This document shows positions 42,715 through 54,104 of a stretch of DNA of 64,000 nucleotides, one piece after another. The stretch lies in NCBI GenBank assembly GCA_933228895.1, contig OW121846.1:111369054-111433053 (forward strand), read 5' to 3'. Within the stretch, counting starts at the first letter, position 1; each line of letters opens with the position of its first letter. This DNA comes from Platycnemis pennipes (Eukaryota > Arthropoda > Insecta > Odonata > Platycnemididae). The translations under genes and the position numbers were made by a program. A model generated the notes under the pieces. It was not told the origin of the DNA, made no database searches, and worked only from the letters and a program-made list of their open reading frames with translations.

Positions 42715-42945
42715 GGCCGGTTAGAGTAGAGCTCGTCAACTGATGACATCAACGGCGTCTGAAATCCACATATCGGTGTAGGGAGGCCAGTTTCTTTTCT
42801 TATGCCACTTGCGGCGTCCCAGAAACAACTGGATCCCAGAAAACTACACAATTTGGGCTTTCTAGGACGGTCCATGGGCCTCCTTCTGGATTTAACCTGG
42901 GGCCTCCAGCCCAATGCTCTAACTACTAGGCTTCTATGCTCACCA
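42715..42945 (-). mobile_element. tRNA-derived SINE-like element, family S2
   Basis: The minus strand starts GAAGCCTAGTAGTTAGAGCA (A-box-like), then TTGGGCTGGAGGCCCCA (anticodon arm) and GGTTAAATCC (decayed B-box), followed by a body with CCATGGACCGTCCTAG and GGGACGCCGCAAGTGGC. Pol III box spacing fits a tRNA head. Only one copy is seen here. Confidence 0.45.
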
Positions 42946-44297
42946 TCACTTAATTAATCACTCAAAATCTTATTTCAGTACCTACTTAGATATCACCAAA
43001 GACTCGTGCAGGTTAATACACAAAATTATAGAAATAAATTATTATAGTATTGAGCACTTAAATATTTGCTTTATTTCCGATACGTTTTATTCCTGATTGT
43101 AATTTTCACAACCGTGACTCCTAAAAAAGTGACAAGATTTCCTAGAGAAGATCTGATATGGTAGTGATTTCTTAAAATGGGTTATTTCAGGTAATATTAA
43201 GTCTCATTCTCGGTGACAAAAAGAGAATTACGTTTTACTTGTGAAAATGCACCGGGAGTCAATATACAACGGCAGAATAAGTTTTAAAATGTAAATGGGA
43301 AAATTTTAAATTTGAAACGGAGGGAAACGAAGCGAAGTAAACGAAGTCTATTTGCTCCAGTAGAGATGGAATTATATGCAAGTAACAATGTGTATTAGTT
43401 TGCGTAAGTGGATGCATGAAATAAAAATTCTGGCAATATGCTTTCTGTCACCACTTATTCTTACACCTTGCTTATGAGATCAACTTATCCTCACCAAATG
43501 AGAGCCGTTGACAAGATTCGGTTGTTACCAATTGACGTATTCCATTGTATACTTGCATTTAAGGTACCGATGAAATGAAACGAGTCAACTCAAGGAACTG
43601 GTACATAAAAACAAGACAATGCCGACTTTGGTCACGTAATTTAGATAGTATTGGTGTTTTTATGTAATATGAGATATTTTGCAGTCAGTGCGTGGCAACA
43701 GACTTTCAACCACCTCGGGCTATAATAACATTGAGGCCTAATGATCGACGGTTCTTCTAGATGAGTATTTTTTTTCTGAGCTACGAAGGACACGCACCTT
43801 AATTAATCCGGTGAAAGTCTCCCTGTCTGGGCGCTGTGATTTGACCACCATTTTGTTTAATGACCTCCGTGATCTTTTCTAAGCTCCATGACTGTTTGAT
43901 TTCCCAGGAGAAATTTTTGGCAGGGATTTCACAGAAGAAATGTACCTTTCATTTTTCTTCCACGTACTTGCACCCTCGATATCTGACAAAAATCAAGCAC
44001 GAATTATTCTCAAATTAAAGTAAGTACTGAGAACGGTAATATTTCACTTTCTTCTTTGTTTCAGTAGTCGTAACTAATATATCTGTGTACAACCGAAATC
44101 GTTGTAGTCTATCACTAAGAATGCAATAATATTTCAGCTTCTTTTTCGTCACGAGGATAGAGAAGTTGAAATAATTTTCACAAAAAGTTTGAGTATTCCT
44201 TAGGTTTGTACTGTAGAATTAGTTTTTACTTTTCCATGCCTAGCAGAATAGCAGTAGAAAAACTTTTCTTTATTAATTGAGGTACTAGGGATCAGGT
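42946..44297. other. No recognisable feature
   Basis: AT-rich; nothing recognised. Confidence 0.4.
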
Positions 44298-44545
44298 TAA
44301 TGTGGTGGATAAACTCTGGCCTCCCACCCATAGAGAGTCCAGGGAGTCCAGATTTGAATCCAAGTACTGGCCGATATTTGCGCAAAGTTTTGTGTGGAGA
44401 ACCCTCAAGGTCAGTACTCCGTCCGTTGAATGGGACGGTAAGTCTTTCTCTCATGGTCATTCCCTTCAGGGTATGCCAAAGCCGGAATACTCTGGACCCT
44501 TCCCTTCTTTCTTGGAAGATTTCTACATCTATCAAGCCTAACCAG
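44298..44545 (+). mobile_element. tRNA-derived SINE-like element, family S3
   Basis: GTGTGG-type start with GGTGGATAAACTCTGGCCTC, then AGATTTGAATCCAAG (decayed B-box), and a body containing CAGTACTCCGTCCGTTGAAT, GGGACGGTAAG. The 'TCCGTCCG...GGGACGGTAAG' block resembles a body module I know from arthropod SINEs. A MITE copy starts within a few bases of its 3' end. Confidence 0.55.
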
Positions 44546-44549
44546 CGAG

Positions 44550-45086
44550 AATGGGGGCGTTTACTTGGAACCGAAATCGCAAATCTGTACACGAAATTGT
44601 TAGATGGAAACGAAAAAAGAAATTTAGTGAAAAAAATAATCTTCTAACCACAACCATTCACTCATAAATCAAAAATTAAAATAAGCAACAGGTGACGCCC
44701 ACCGAAAATGCTGCTGTGATATCATTGACGTCACTTTCCTTCCGTCATTGACTGCTCTTATGGGAAGGGGAGGGAGTGGAGGGGGATTCTCGGAGGGTCT
44801 GCTCGCACAGATGCTGTCGTAACTGCTCCGATTGGCAGGGTCAGAGTGTCCCCCCATTTGCGATAAGTCGAAGTAGCTTCGCGGCCTCAGTTGTGATTGG
44901 ACGAAGTCGTTAGACGTCAGAGGTTGCACCACACCCTCTTTTCCGAAAGGGTTAAAAACATTAGTTTTTGACGCCTATAACTCGAGAAATAATTGACGGA
45001 TCAAAATACGGAAAAATACGTGTCTTTTTATTTTACAAACTCTATCATATTCGACAATAAAAAAAATATGGTAAACGACTCCAGTT
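44550..45086 (-). mobile_element. MITE family M, copy 4 (537 bp)
   Basis: Full-length minus copy from ATGGGGGCGTTTACTTGG to GGTAAACGACTCCAGTT. Colinear with copies 1-3. Confidence 0.8.
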
Positions 45087-45399
45087 GGTGGCTTATCGCG
45101 AATCTCATACCCTATTGCATAGTTCTGACGCCAAATATGTAAAAGGTATTAAGAGTATTTAATCAGGGTGGTAATGTTCACTGAGGAAAACATTGCAAAC
45201 CACCAATGCACAATCCCGCAACCTTGGAATTGACATATTGGCACTTGACAAACGAAACTACCGTGGCTGCTAGGAACCGAGTAAGACCCCATAGAGGATG
45301 TAATTAGACCACAGCATTGGGAGTGCAGGAAGTATAGGTAATGAAAAAAACTCTTTGGTAAAATATTCAGGCTATTTGGAAGTGAGATACCTCATAAGT
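45087..45399. other. No recognisable feature
   Basis: Nothing recognised. Confidence 0.4.
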
Positions 45400-45810
45400 C
45401 TGGACCCTTCAGAGCAATAGTGTGCCAAATGTATTCACTCGTATGTATTCGAGTGCCAAAATGAATACATGGGTACCCGTGGAATACATGAGCACCTGAA
45501 AGAGGACTGAGTACCCGAATGAATACATCAACTGGATGGGTAAATGAATACTTCGATGGGTAGAAGAGTACCAAAATGAGTACATGAATGCCTGGACAAG
45601 TGGACGAGTGAGTACCCGAATGAGTAAGGACTACTACTTCAGCGCCTCAGCGAATACTTAATACCTAGTTGAATACTCCAGGATACGAACATCCGAATGA
45701 ACACTTCGGCGAGTATCTCTGTATCCACCTCGATAAATACCGCTGTGGTAACCATTCAACCGCTAAGATACGTACGATTTTCATATCATTATCGCTAGCC
45801 TAATAGCCTC
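45400..45810 (-). repeat. Degenerate minisatellite element, copy 2
   Basis: At least ten loose units of about 19-22 bases (e.g. GAATACATGGGTACCCGTG, GAGTACCCGAATGAATACAT, GAGTACCAAAATGAGTACAT), then the leader AACCATTCAACCGCTAAGAT. Reverse-complemented, leader and units match 14172-14400 in order. Confidence 0.6.
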
Positions 45811-46960
45811 GATAACATGGAATCCTGAAGGAATCAGATGAATGGGAATTTTTTTGAAAGACTCTTTGACCACCTCCATCTGAAGTGGCGAGAACCTCCC
45901 CAAACGGACACGGAAGACCTAAGTTTTCTTTCTTCCGTTCCATATTTTCAATAAGATTATTCAAGACTTCTGCAATACCGCAAAGCACGGTTCCATCCAA
46001 ACTTACCGAAGGCTCTTCTGGAATGGCACCTAAGTTTAATAGACTGTTTCCAGAAAGTTCAATTCCCTTGGACATAATATTAATTCTCCTCTGTTCCTCT
46101 CTCTTTGGTTGATTTGGGCAAGAGTTAAATATTTTACGAAAATTTCTATTTGCTAGAAGACTGGTAACCATATGAAACAATATAGCAACAACATTATGGA
46201 ACGGAAGACGGAATTTTGTCGCATAACACGCATAAAAAATATCAGCACCGAATTCAATGCTTTTCTAATGGGAGTGAAATTTAAGAATAAAGGGGTCAAA
46301 ACGGTCCTTAAAATAGTTTTACGCAAAAATCCTTTCTAAGTGTGCCCATACACTACAATAGGGATATTTCCTGAAAATTTCACGTTTTTATCGCCAATAG
46401 TTAGGGCTATGCGTTGATAAGTGAATGTGTCAATAATTATGATATTTCCTTGAATCACCCATGACTCAATATTGGCTATCTGAAATTTTCACCCGTTCCA
46501 TTGACGTGAGACGGATTCCACCGTTTATTGCCCTCTTATTAGATGAGTTATTCCGATTACTTAATAAAAACAGCTTCTGATCAAGAGACTTTTCAGCAGG
46601 GGATCTTAATATGATTATTAAAATTCTATTCTATTCGTAAATACCACACATTGACATCCTTTGAGCGCTTCCTTTGATTCCTCCAGTTTTTGTTTTCTGT
46701 GATGCACCACCCGTTCCGTGTACAAGAAGGCTGCGAAAAATAAATGATAAAGATTGTGGCAACCAATTCTTCTAATATGTAATTTCAATTTAGGTAGCAA
46801 AACTCTTGTGACACACCAAACCATCTTAATAGGCAAACCTCAGATGGCCTTGGAAGATATTACATGAACATTTTGAGGGAAAGAGTGATTGACTGTGTAT
46901 GACAATAAATTACCTTTACTGAAGACATACGCAAGTAGTGCGTAATCACAGATTTTATAT
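45811..46960. other. Unassigned; one coding-like minus frame
   Basis: Minus frame 45800-46180 (126 residues) includes LNLGAIPEEPSVSLDGTVLC and LNNLIENMERKKENLGL. The composition looks protein-like, but no family or clear splice site was recognised, and its 3' end overlaps the minisatellite element. Not called as a gene. Confidence 0.25.
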
Positions 46961-47127
46961 GAGGATATATGACGTTGAAGAAGCATTCACTACTTCTAAA
47001 CTGTCTTTCACACGACACAGTCTTTCACGAGCGAACGTAGTGAACGGACGTATCCTGCGCTCTCTGCCTCGTATCGTACCCCTGACTAGCAGTGCGAATT
47101 TTAACGGAGTGCACCGACTATTCCTAA

Positions 47128-48072
47128 CAACTGTGTTGAGTGCCATATGATTACCAAACGTGGTCAGAAAAGAGTGATCTGCCGTACATGCCAGGAGACT
47201 GGCATGTACTCAGCGAGACTGACTTACAGCTCCTGGAGGACCTCAGTCACTCATGTCGCTGAGATGAAACCCCAATCAAATCCTCGGGTGTCGACTCCCC
47301 TATTAACATCGTTGCTACAGACGTCTCTACGTCAATGCTGAAGGAGTTACTGGCCCGTGTGAAGGTGATTCAGGATAAACAAAGTGAGTTTAAAATGTAA
47401 TTGAAAAATTAGATGAGTGAATTGAGCAGTGCTTTTTCGTCCTTGCAGAGTTAAATCAACGACCATGATAAAACTATTGCCCTAATTAATGACTCTATCA
47501 CAAGCATACTTGCCAGATTTGAGAATCTTGTCGACGAAAATAAAAATATAATTAAGCGAATTCATAACCTTGAAGGGCAATTGAATTTCGTCGAGCAGGA
47601 ATCTTTCAGGAATGTATTGGAGATACACGGTATACCACTCAAAACTGGTGAAGTGTTGGGGGCCTTAGTGTGTCAAGTGGGGATTTTCCTCGGAGTAAAA
47701 TTTGACATTACGGACGTTGACTACTCATATAGAGTAAACGGGCGTTTCGCCAACAACCGCAATAAAGCTCCTGCTATTAGAGTGGGCTCTACTAGGTCCA
47801 ACCTGGTTCAAGAGATACTTGAGGCCCGTAGAGTCAATAGAAACTTATCAACTGCAGATATTGGCTGGAGTGACCTCCCTAATTACTCTATATATGTTAA
47901 CGAATCACTTCGTGCTCACAACCGTAAATTGTATTCTAAAGCTAGAGACTTAAAGAAATCTGGCAAAATAAAATATTTATGGGTCTGGGGCGATAAAATG
48001 TTCGGCAGGAAGGAAGAAGGAAGTGAACGACTTGTCCTGCGTACAGAAGAAGATCTCATCAACCTTCAATAG
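47128..48072 (+). pseudogene. CR1-like ORF1 (zinc finger, coiled coil, FP-like C-domain)
   Basis: 47132-47250 encodes a Cys-x2-Cys pair (CVEC), a second pair (CRTC, at 47180) and, in a shifted frame, His-x2-Cys, the layout of a PHD-type finger. 47340-47580 has heptad-like residues (DKTIALINDSITSILARF, NKNIIKRIHNLEGQL), fitting a coiled coil. 47581-48072 is an open frame: RNVLEIHGIP, DYSYRVNGRFANNRNKAPAI, RVNRNLSTADIG, IYVNESLRAHNRKLY, GKIKYLWVWGDKMFGRK. That is the C-terminal domain of LINE ORF1 proteins related to the baculoviral FP25K family, thought to bind nucleic acid. Two stops near 47397-47414 and a frameshift break the reading frame. Confidence 0.7.
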
Positions 48073-48199
48073 CACAGGTCAAATAGTTCAACCGACTCGG
48101 GACTTGTAAATAATGCTTTGATTGTCTCAAGTGATGCAAAAGGTGTCTTACTTCAAAGTGATTCCCAGTGTTCTAGCTTAAAATCCTGTTCAACAAATC

Positions 48200-48580
48200 T
48201 TGCTCACAATAGATCTCACGATCATGTAAAACTATGCCTTGTAAACTGTCATTCTCTTAGTCATCATATTGATGAATTTCGTATCCATTTCCTTGGAGAG
48301 ATATATGACACAATATGCAAGACTGGAACGTGGCTGAGGCGTACAATCTCCGATGACATGGTGTACATGGCCGATTACAACCTAGTGCGTCATGACAGGA
48401 TCGGGAAAAATGGTGGTGGTGTCGGGGCTTTTATTCACCAGAAACTTAACTACTATGTACTGACCACCTCCCCATCTGATTACTGTTCTAAGCCCGAATT
48501 TATTATTCTAGAAGTCTTTGGGATGAATACTGCGAAACTTCTGCTTGCCATTGTCTATCGCCCACCTAAAATCCATCCAT
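48200..48580 (+). pseudogene. CR1-like endonuclease, N-terminal half
   Basis: Frame 48118-48597 encodes LCLVNCHSLSHHIDEFRIHF, KTGTWLRRTISDDMVY, RHDRIGKNGGGVGAFIHQKL and KLLLAIVYRPPK. These are successive landmarks of the LINE exonuclease-endonuclease-phosphatase fold. The catalytic Glu of the usual 'TETWL' motif is Gly here (TGTWL). After YRPPK the homology jumps straight to the middle of the RT, so the catalytic Asp and His motifs (GDFN, SDH) are deleted. Confidence 0.75.
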
Positions 48581-48584
48581 TCCA

Positions 48585-49800
48585 TGCAAGGTCCTAGAAC
48601 ATATAATTGTCAGTTCAGTCATGGGGCACCTAGATAGCCAGAATTTGTTGTCCAACTTTCAGCATGGCTTCCGGAAGAGCAGATCATGTGAAACTCAACT
48701 TGCTCTCTTTTCCCACGATATTTTAGTTTCTGGCGAAAATAATATTCCAGTGGATGCTGTTTTTCTAGATTTCAAAAAAGCTTTTGACAAGGTGTCTCAT
48801 AGCAAACTAATTTTGAAATTAAAATCTTATGGGCTAGACAGTAAAATTATATCTTGGATAAGTGATTTTCTACATGATCGGGTTCAAAGGGTTGTTTTGG
48901 ACGGTGTTACCTCACCGAAAATTGAAGTCACTTCGGGTGTCCCACAAGGTAGTGTGATAGGTCCACTCCTGTTCCTTCTGTACATTAATGATATCAGTAA
49001 GGTGGTAAAAAGTAAGCTTCGTCTATTTGCCGATGACGCAGTTGTGTACAGGGAAATTCTAAGCCCAAACGATAAGCAATATTTAAATGATGACCTACAA
49101 GCAATCGAAAATTGGTGTGATACATGGCAGTTAGAATTAAAGTTGAAAAAATGAGTAGTAATGAATTTTTGGAAAAAGAATAGTTCTCCTCCTAGCACAT
49201 ACAAAATAAGTAATAATGAAATAACAAACGTGGAATCCATTAAATATCTTGGAATAAGACTGACACATGATCTTTCCTGGGGTAAACATATACGTGAAAT
49301 AATTGGTCAAGCTAATCGTAAACTGGGTTTCATTAAAAGAGTATTGGGTAAATGTGACGATCATGTGCGAGAAATCAGCTACTTTTCCCTTGTTAGACCT
49401 CATTTGGAATATGCTGCCAGTGTATGGGATCCCTACGAAATCGGTCTAAGTAATGAACTTGAACGTGTGCAGCGAAGATCGGCAAGATTTGTAAAGGGAC
49501 GATACGATAATTATATTAACGTAACCAGTCTATTAAATGAATTGAAATGGGAATCATTGTCAGATCGCAGGTTGAAATTTAGACTTAATCTCTTAAACAA
49601 ACTCCAAGGAAATATTTTCAGTGATGATGTTAAAAATATTTTACGAACCCCAACTTACTATGGCAGACTGGACCATAATCATAAAATTAGAGAAATTGAT
49701 TGCCCAACTGACCGATTCTAAATGTCCTTTTTCCCTCGCACAATTAGAGATACGAATAACGGTAAATATGTCCTATCGGAGAGTAGCAATGAATAGCATT
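48585..49800 (+). pseudogene. CR1-like reverse transcriptase
   Basis: One frame, interrupted by stops at 49152-49154 and 49719-49721. Landmarks: CKVLEHIIVSSVMGHLDSQN, FQHGFRKSRSCETQLALF, AVFLDFKKAFDKVSH (RT motif A with catalytic Asp, about 48762), TSGVPQGSVIGPLLFLLYIN (motif B, about 48931), LFADDAVVY (motif C, FADD, about 49023), KYLGIRLTHDLSWGKHIREI (thumb), and a long C-terminal region with KLGFIKRVLGKCDDHVREI and RRSARFVKGRYDN. All three polymerase Asp residues are present. Removing two stops would be needed for a full frame, and the RT N-terminus is deleted. Confidence 0.85.
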
Positions 49801-49939
49801 GGTAGCTGCATGTTGGTATGAGTACTTAAAGCTAACCCTACTAACAGAATGTTTCTGCATGTTTACTTTGCAATTTCTATCTTTTTTAAATAGTGTAGTT
49901 CTCACTACTATATTAATACTATTCCTTTTTTATGCATGA

Positions 49940-50032
49940 TATATAGTGCATGTTTGGTGAGCAATCACCCCCTGCCACACACCCTTGTGGTGGCTTGCAG
50001 GGTATTATGTAGATGTAGATGTAGATGTAAAA
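49940..50032 (+). repeat. CR1-like 3' tail, reference copy
   Basis: AGTGCATGTTTGGTGAGCAA, an inverted-repeat hairpin (CCCTGCCACACACC with GGTGGCTTGCAGGG), then GATGTAGATGTAGATGTA. Tails of this type occur at least twelve times in the window, often without any coding sequence. Confidence 0.85.
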
Positions 50033-52547
50033 TTGGTTACATTAATGAATTTCTGAACTCATTCTTAAGTTATTATCCTACATATAAAAATACAATAATC
50101 GTTGGTGACTTTAATGCTGATATGCTCTCTGGGAGTTCTTAAAGCAATCAAATGAAAGACTTCTTATATCTTAATAACCTACATTTGTTCTCCGACCAAG
50201 CCACTCACCACACTATTAACAGCCACCCTCGACCTCGACCTTTGCATTGTGGATGATTTGGACCAAGCATCCTCCTTTTCACAAACTCCTGTTCCATTCC
50301 TATCTACCCGTGACCAAATATCCATTCCCTACCAATTCGTATTCCCATCACCAATACGTCCTCCCTTTACTTTTCGTGACTTTAAAAAAATTCAACGAAG
50401 AAAGATTCCTTGATGACCTCTCCTCCGCTGACTGGATGAAAAGGTATCTGGCCGAAGACCAACTCCAAACTAATAATATTCAATGAAAATATTCTCAATT
50501 GCTTTAACCTCCATGCTTCAGTGAGAACATGTCAACCAAGGCGCCCAACCACTCCCTGCCTGACCAAGGAAGTCTCTGAGAAAATGAGGGAAGGACATCG
50601 TACACGCCGTGCATTCATTCGCACCAACCAACCTGATTTATACGCTCAAATCACGAAGTTAAGGAACCAGGCGAAACATTTGATCAACGATTCCAAACGC
50701 AAATACTTCGCCAACACTCTCTTTGGCATTAAGGATTCCAAGCGAGTATGGAAGGAACTAAGGAATCTAGGTATTGTATGTACGTCACCGACAAAACTCT
50801 CTTGCACAAAATATTACCGTCAATCACATCAATCTCCACTTCTCTACTATTGCTCACAAAGGCCCAAGCAGCTACTCCTTCCTTCCTACCCTAGCCCCTA
50901 CATCTAATACTGTCGTCCCTTTCAGAGACTCAAATTTCTATTTTGAAATTATCAATACTGATACACTCAATAAATTCATTTTCAGCTCAAGATCGAATTC
51001 CACCGGGGTAGACAAAACATCTCACAGAATGTTGAGAATCTCCTATTTTATCACAATGCCTATAATCCTTGATTTGGTTAATTTTTTACTACAATCCTCC
51101 AAATTTCCTACCATTCGGAAATCGTCCATTATAACACCTATAAAAAGATAAAAAATCCAAAGAATCCGTCAGATTACAGACCCATATCCATGTTGTGCAA
51201 CATCTCTATAGCGTTAGAACGCATTGTTTATTTTCTCGCTCGAAACAATAAATTTGACCCATTTCAATCTGGATTTCATCGCGGATTTTCCACCCAGTCT
51301 GTGCTACTGAAAATCACCGATGACATTCGAAGTGCGTTTGACAAGAGAATGGTGATGTTCCTATTATTTGATTTCAGCAAGGCCTTCGATCGGGTAGACC
51401 ATGCTATTTTACTTGAGAAAATGAGGAAATTGAATTTTTCCTGTTCGGTCCTCAACTGGTTTCATTCTTATCTGTCTGACCGTCGACAACCCGCAAGGGG
51501 CACTTGCGATAACCTTTCCAGCTGGACTACAGTCCCCTGTGGAGTTCCATACTTGGTCCCCTGATCTTTTCCATTTTCATTAACGACCTTCCACATGACT
51601 TAGAGGACATGAAGTACATGCTTTACGCAGACGACCTACAAATATATCGTCATTGTTTTCCAGCGAAATTGACGACGCAATCATAAAAATGAACGAGGAT
51701 ATAAAAGTCATTTCTGCATGGTCCCAGCAAAACAACTTTGGTCTAAATACAAGTAAGACTAAAGCAATGATTATTAGTAGTCCTAAGGTGACAAACCGCT
51801 TTCACTTTGAAAATATATCTCAAATCTGTGTCGACGGCACCCTCATTCTCTACTTAAACTCGAAATCTAGGTATCACCATGAGCTCAAGTCTGTCTTGGA
51901 ACAATCATGTTAATAATATTTCTCACTAAATCAACATCATCCTGCACCAACTGAAAGTGCATTCAAAACTTCTTCCTCAACACACTAGGAAAATGCTTAT
52001 TTCATCGTTAGTTTTCCCAGTTATTGATTACTGTTGTCTTGCTTACAACGATCTAAATGAAGAAGATAACACCACACTACACCGGGCCTTAAATTCATAC
52101 ATCAGGTTTATTTTTAATCTTCGCAGAGATGTCCACTAAACCCCCTACTACAATGAACTTCGATGACTCAATGTTAAGACCCGAAGGAAATACTTCCTCG
52201 GGTGCTTCCTGTACTCTTTGTTCAAAGAAGAATCCCCCGAATATCTTTTCGACATGTTTGCTGCCAAACCTTCCACTTGTGTGTACCTTCCATATTATCC
52301 ATATTATTACCTTCCATATTCCACGTACTACGTTATATATTATTTACTTATGTGTAACTTCCATATGTGTACCAGATGTGATCCTGAATTTCTATATTTT
52401 CCTGGTTATCGCTCAACGAAGTTCCAAAATTCTTTTATATTTACTGTGTGTCATCTCTGGAACACCTTGCCCAAGAACAAAAAAAACTGTTCTTCTGTTG
52501 GCAGCTTTAAAATGAAATATTATGACATGTTACTTTTCGACCGCTAA
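50033..52547 (+). pseudogene. Second LINE (Jockey-superfamily-like), 5' truncated
   Basis: Starts immediately after the CR1 tail, inside an endonuclease domain: NTIIVGDFNADM (about 50092). Then comes a linker with LTKEVSEKMREGHRTRRAFI and AQITKLRNQAKHLINDSKRK (about 50560-50710), and an RT with FQSGFHRGFSTQSVLLKI (51262), LLFDFSKAFDRVDHAI (motif A, about 51364), TVPCGVP (motif B start, frameshifted, 51533) and LYADDLQIYR (motif C, about 51622). Next are WSQQNNFGLNTSKTKAMI, LLISSLVFPVIDYCCLAY and the C-terminal FIFTVCHLWNTLPKNKKN (about 52435). Frames change at least five times, so it is dead. It is clearly distinct from the CR1-like family: YADD rather than FADD, and a different C-terminus. 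Confidence 0.8.
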
Positions 52548-52795
52548 ATGTTGTATTTATTCTTTGTGCATAAAAAAATGTATGTATTTGTTATATGATG
52601 TCATAAGTACCTCGCAATTGGTCTTTTTTACTTGTCAATTGTTTTAATTTATATTTGAGCTTGTCACAACCTGTTTATTGTTTGAAGTGTTCGACTTATT
52701 TCTCTTTTTTTGTTGCTCGCACAACTATGTACATTGTTTCTTGTCCCTAAGGGGCAGTGCCCCGGGAAGATTAATAAAACATTCATTAATTCATA
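52548..52795 (+). other. 3' UTR of the second LINE
   Basis: AT-rich, with a small GC hairpin (GGGGCAGTGCCCC, about 52751), AATAAA at 52774, and an end in repeated CATTCATTAATTCAT. No host poly(A) signal role is implied. Confidence 0.55.
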
Positions 52796-53910
52796 CTTCT
52801 GCCACGCATATTCAGATATTTGATATGACAAGTGACTGTATAGAAAATCTATATCCATAAGTAATGAATGGGAATGTGAAACACCTGTAAAATCTTGAAT
52901 GAAAATTTTTGTTGGATTACAAAATTTTTTTCTGCCTTACATTCATCGAGTCCATTAGATTTCCACATTTTAATACTTTTCTAATGTCGAATACGCCTTT
53001 TTTGGCTTATTTAAATTTTTTGATAAAAATGTTTTACACATCAATTGTCCAAAATAATATAGAAAATTGTTTGTATTTCTAAATAATGAGTTTCTTATTT
53101 ATTAATTCGGTGAACATGCATTTTGTAACTTGGGAAAACGATAAAAATCGAATGCAAATGGTTGATCGAATGTAGTGATGTTACAATCACAGTTGTTTCG
53201 GTTCATCACTTCTAGATGAACAATTTATGTCCTATTTTTTTTACTCTTTATGCACTTACGCATGTCTTATTGGCCATGATGATATTTCCACATTTCTCAA
53301 ACACTTGTTTCTTTTATATTTTGTGCTGGGGAGCTTTCATTAGAAAAACAATCCAAGGTAACATATTGATAAACAATTCCCCCATGATAAGTCCCATTTG
53401 GATTGCTCTGCGTTGTGTATGGTATAAGAACAATGGGAGGATCGGTATGGGATCGGAAAATGTCGTAGATTATAATGGAAAATGAATGTAAGATTTAGGT
53501 TGCAAAAGTACTTTGCTCCTCCTGGGAAAATGGTACTCTTGCCATATGCAGAAGGAATCCAACCAAAATTTACGCTTAGCGCGTTCAAAAATGCCAACCG
53601 AACTGTTGTGGTTATGATAAGACTTTTAGCTGATTTTTAGAATGGTTGAGTGGATGAAAGGAAACAAATCTGCGGAGCGTTCATTTATTTTCGTTTTGAG
53701 AGTGGTCGTCGAGAGAAATCGGCGCGGCCCGCGGCAAAGATGACGAAGTCGAGGGCCGCACTCGTGGTGGGCCCTGGAAATTGAATCGTGTGCCGGGGTC
53801 ACGAGGGATTGCACTCCATCTTCCGTCTCGATTCCACAACTTCGGGAATGACTTCGCAGCCTCTTTCACGCAATGAAGAGAATCCCCCTTCACCCAGTAT
53901 TCTGCTTTAC
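52796..53910. other. No recognisable feature
   Basis: AT-rich up to about 53680, then GC-richer towards the candidate exon that follows. Confidence 0.35.
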
Positions 53911-54101
53911 CATAAGTTGCTGGTGTTGGCTTCAAATTCAAATTCGATTCGAGTGAATTGGCGGTGCTCATGGACGTCCTGAAGGATGCTGAGTAATGAA
54001 TGCTGAATGGCCTCATTGGTGAGCGCCAACCGTCCTTGGTCAGCCGTAAGCGACATCCGACGTTTCCTGTTTCCCGGGCGTCGCTTTCCATTCGTGACCA
54101 T
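53911..54101 (-). CDS. Candidate coding exon, unknown product
   Basis: Minus frame from the second of two tandem ATG codons (54101, A at -3 and G at +4): MVTNGKRRPGNRKRRMSLTA, then TNEAIQHSLLSILQDVHEH and FTRIEFEFEANTSNL. A donor-like ATG|GTAAAG lies at 53911/53910, just before the stop that would otherwise end the frame. The N-terminus is basic; the middle is a plausible amphipathic helix. The protein-like composition, start context and donor together make a first coding exon possible. No family is recognised and no second exon was found, so this is speculative. Confidence 0.25.
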
Positions 54102-54104
54102 CAT

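Larger units (their letters stand above)
47100..50032 (+). mobile_element. CR1-like LINE, most complete copy
   Basis: Holds, in order, an ORF1-like protein (47128-48072), part of the endonuclease (48200-48580), the reverse transcriptase from mid-domain to C-terminus (48585-49800), a 3' UTR, and the (GATGTA)n tail ending near 50032. It is the reference for the CR1 fragments elsewhere in the window. About 1 kb of coding sequence between endonuclease and RT is deleted, and stops interrupt each ORF, so it is not autonomous. The 5' boundary is uncertain. Confidence 0.85.

Noticed and set aside
45800..46180. 126-codon minus frame
   Set aside because: Protein-like composition, but the 3' end overlaps a repeat and no family or splice site is recognised.
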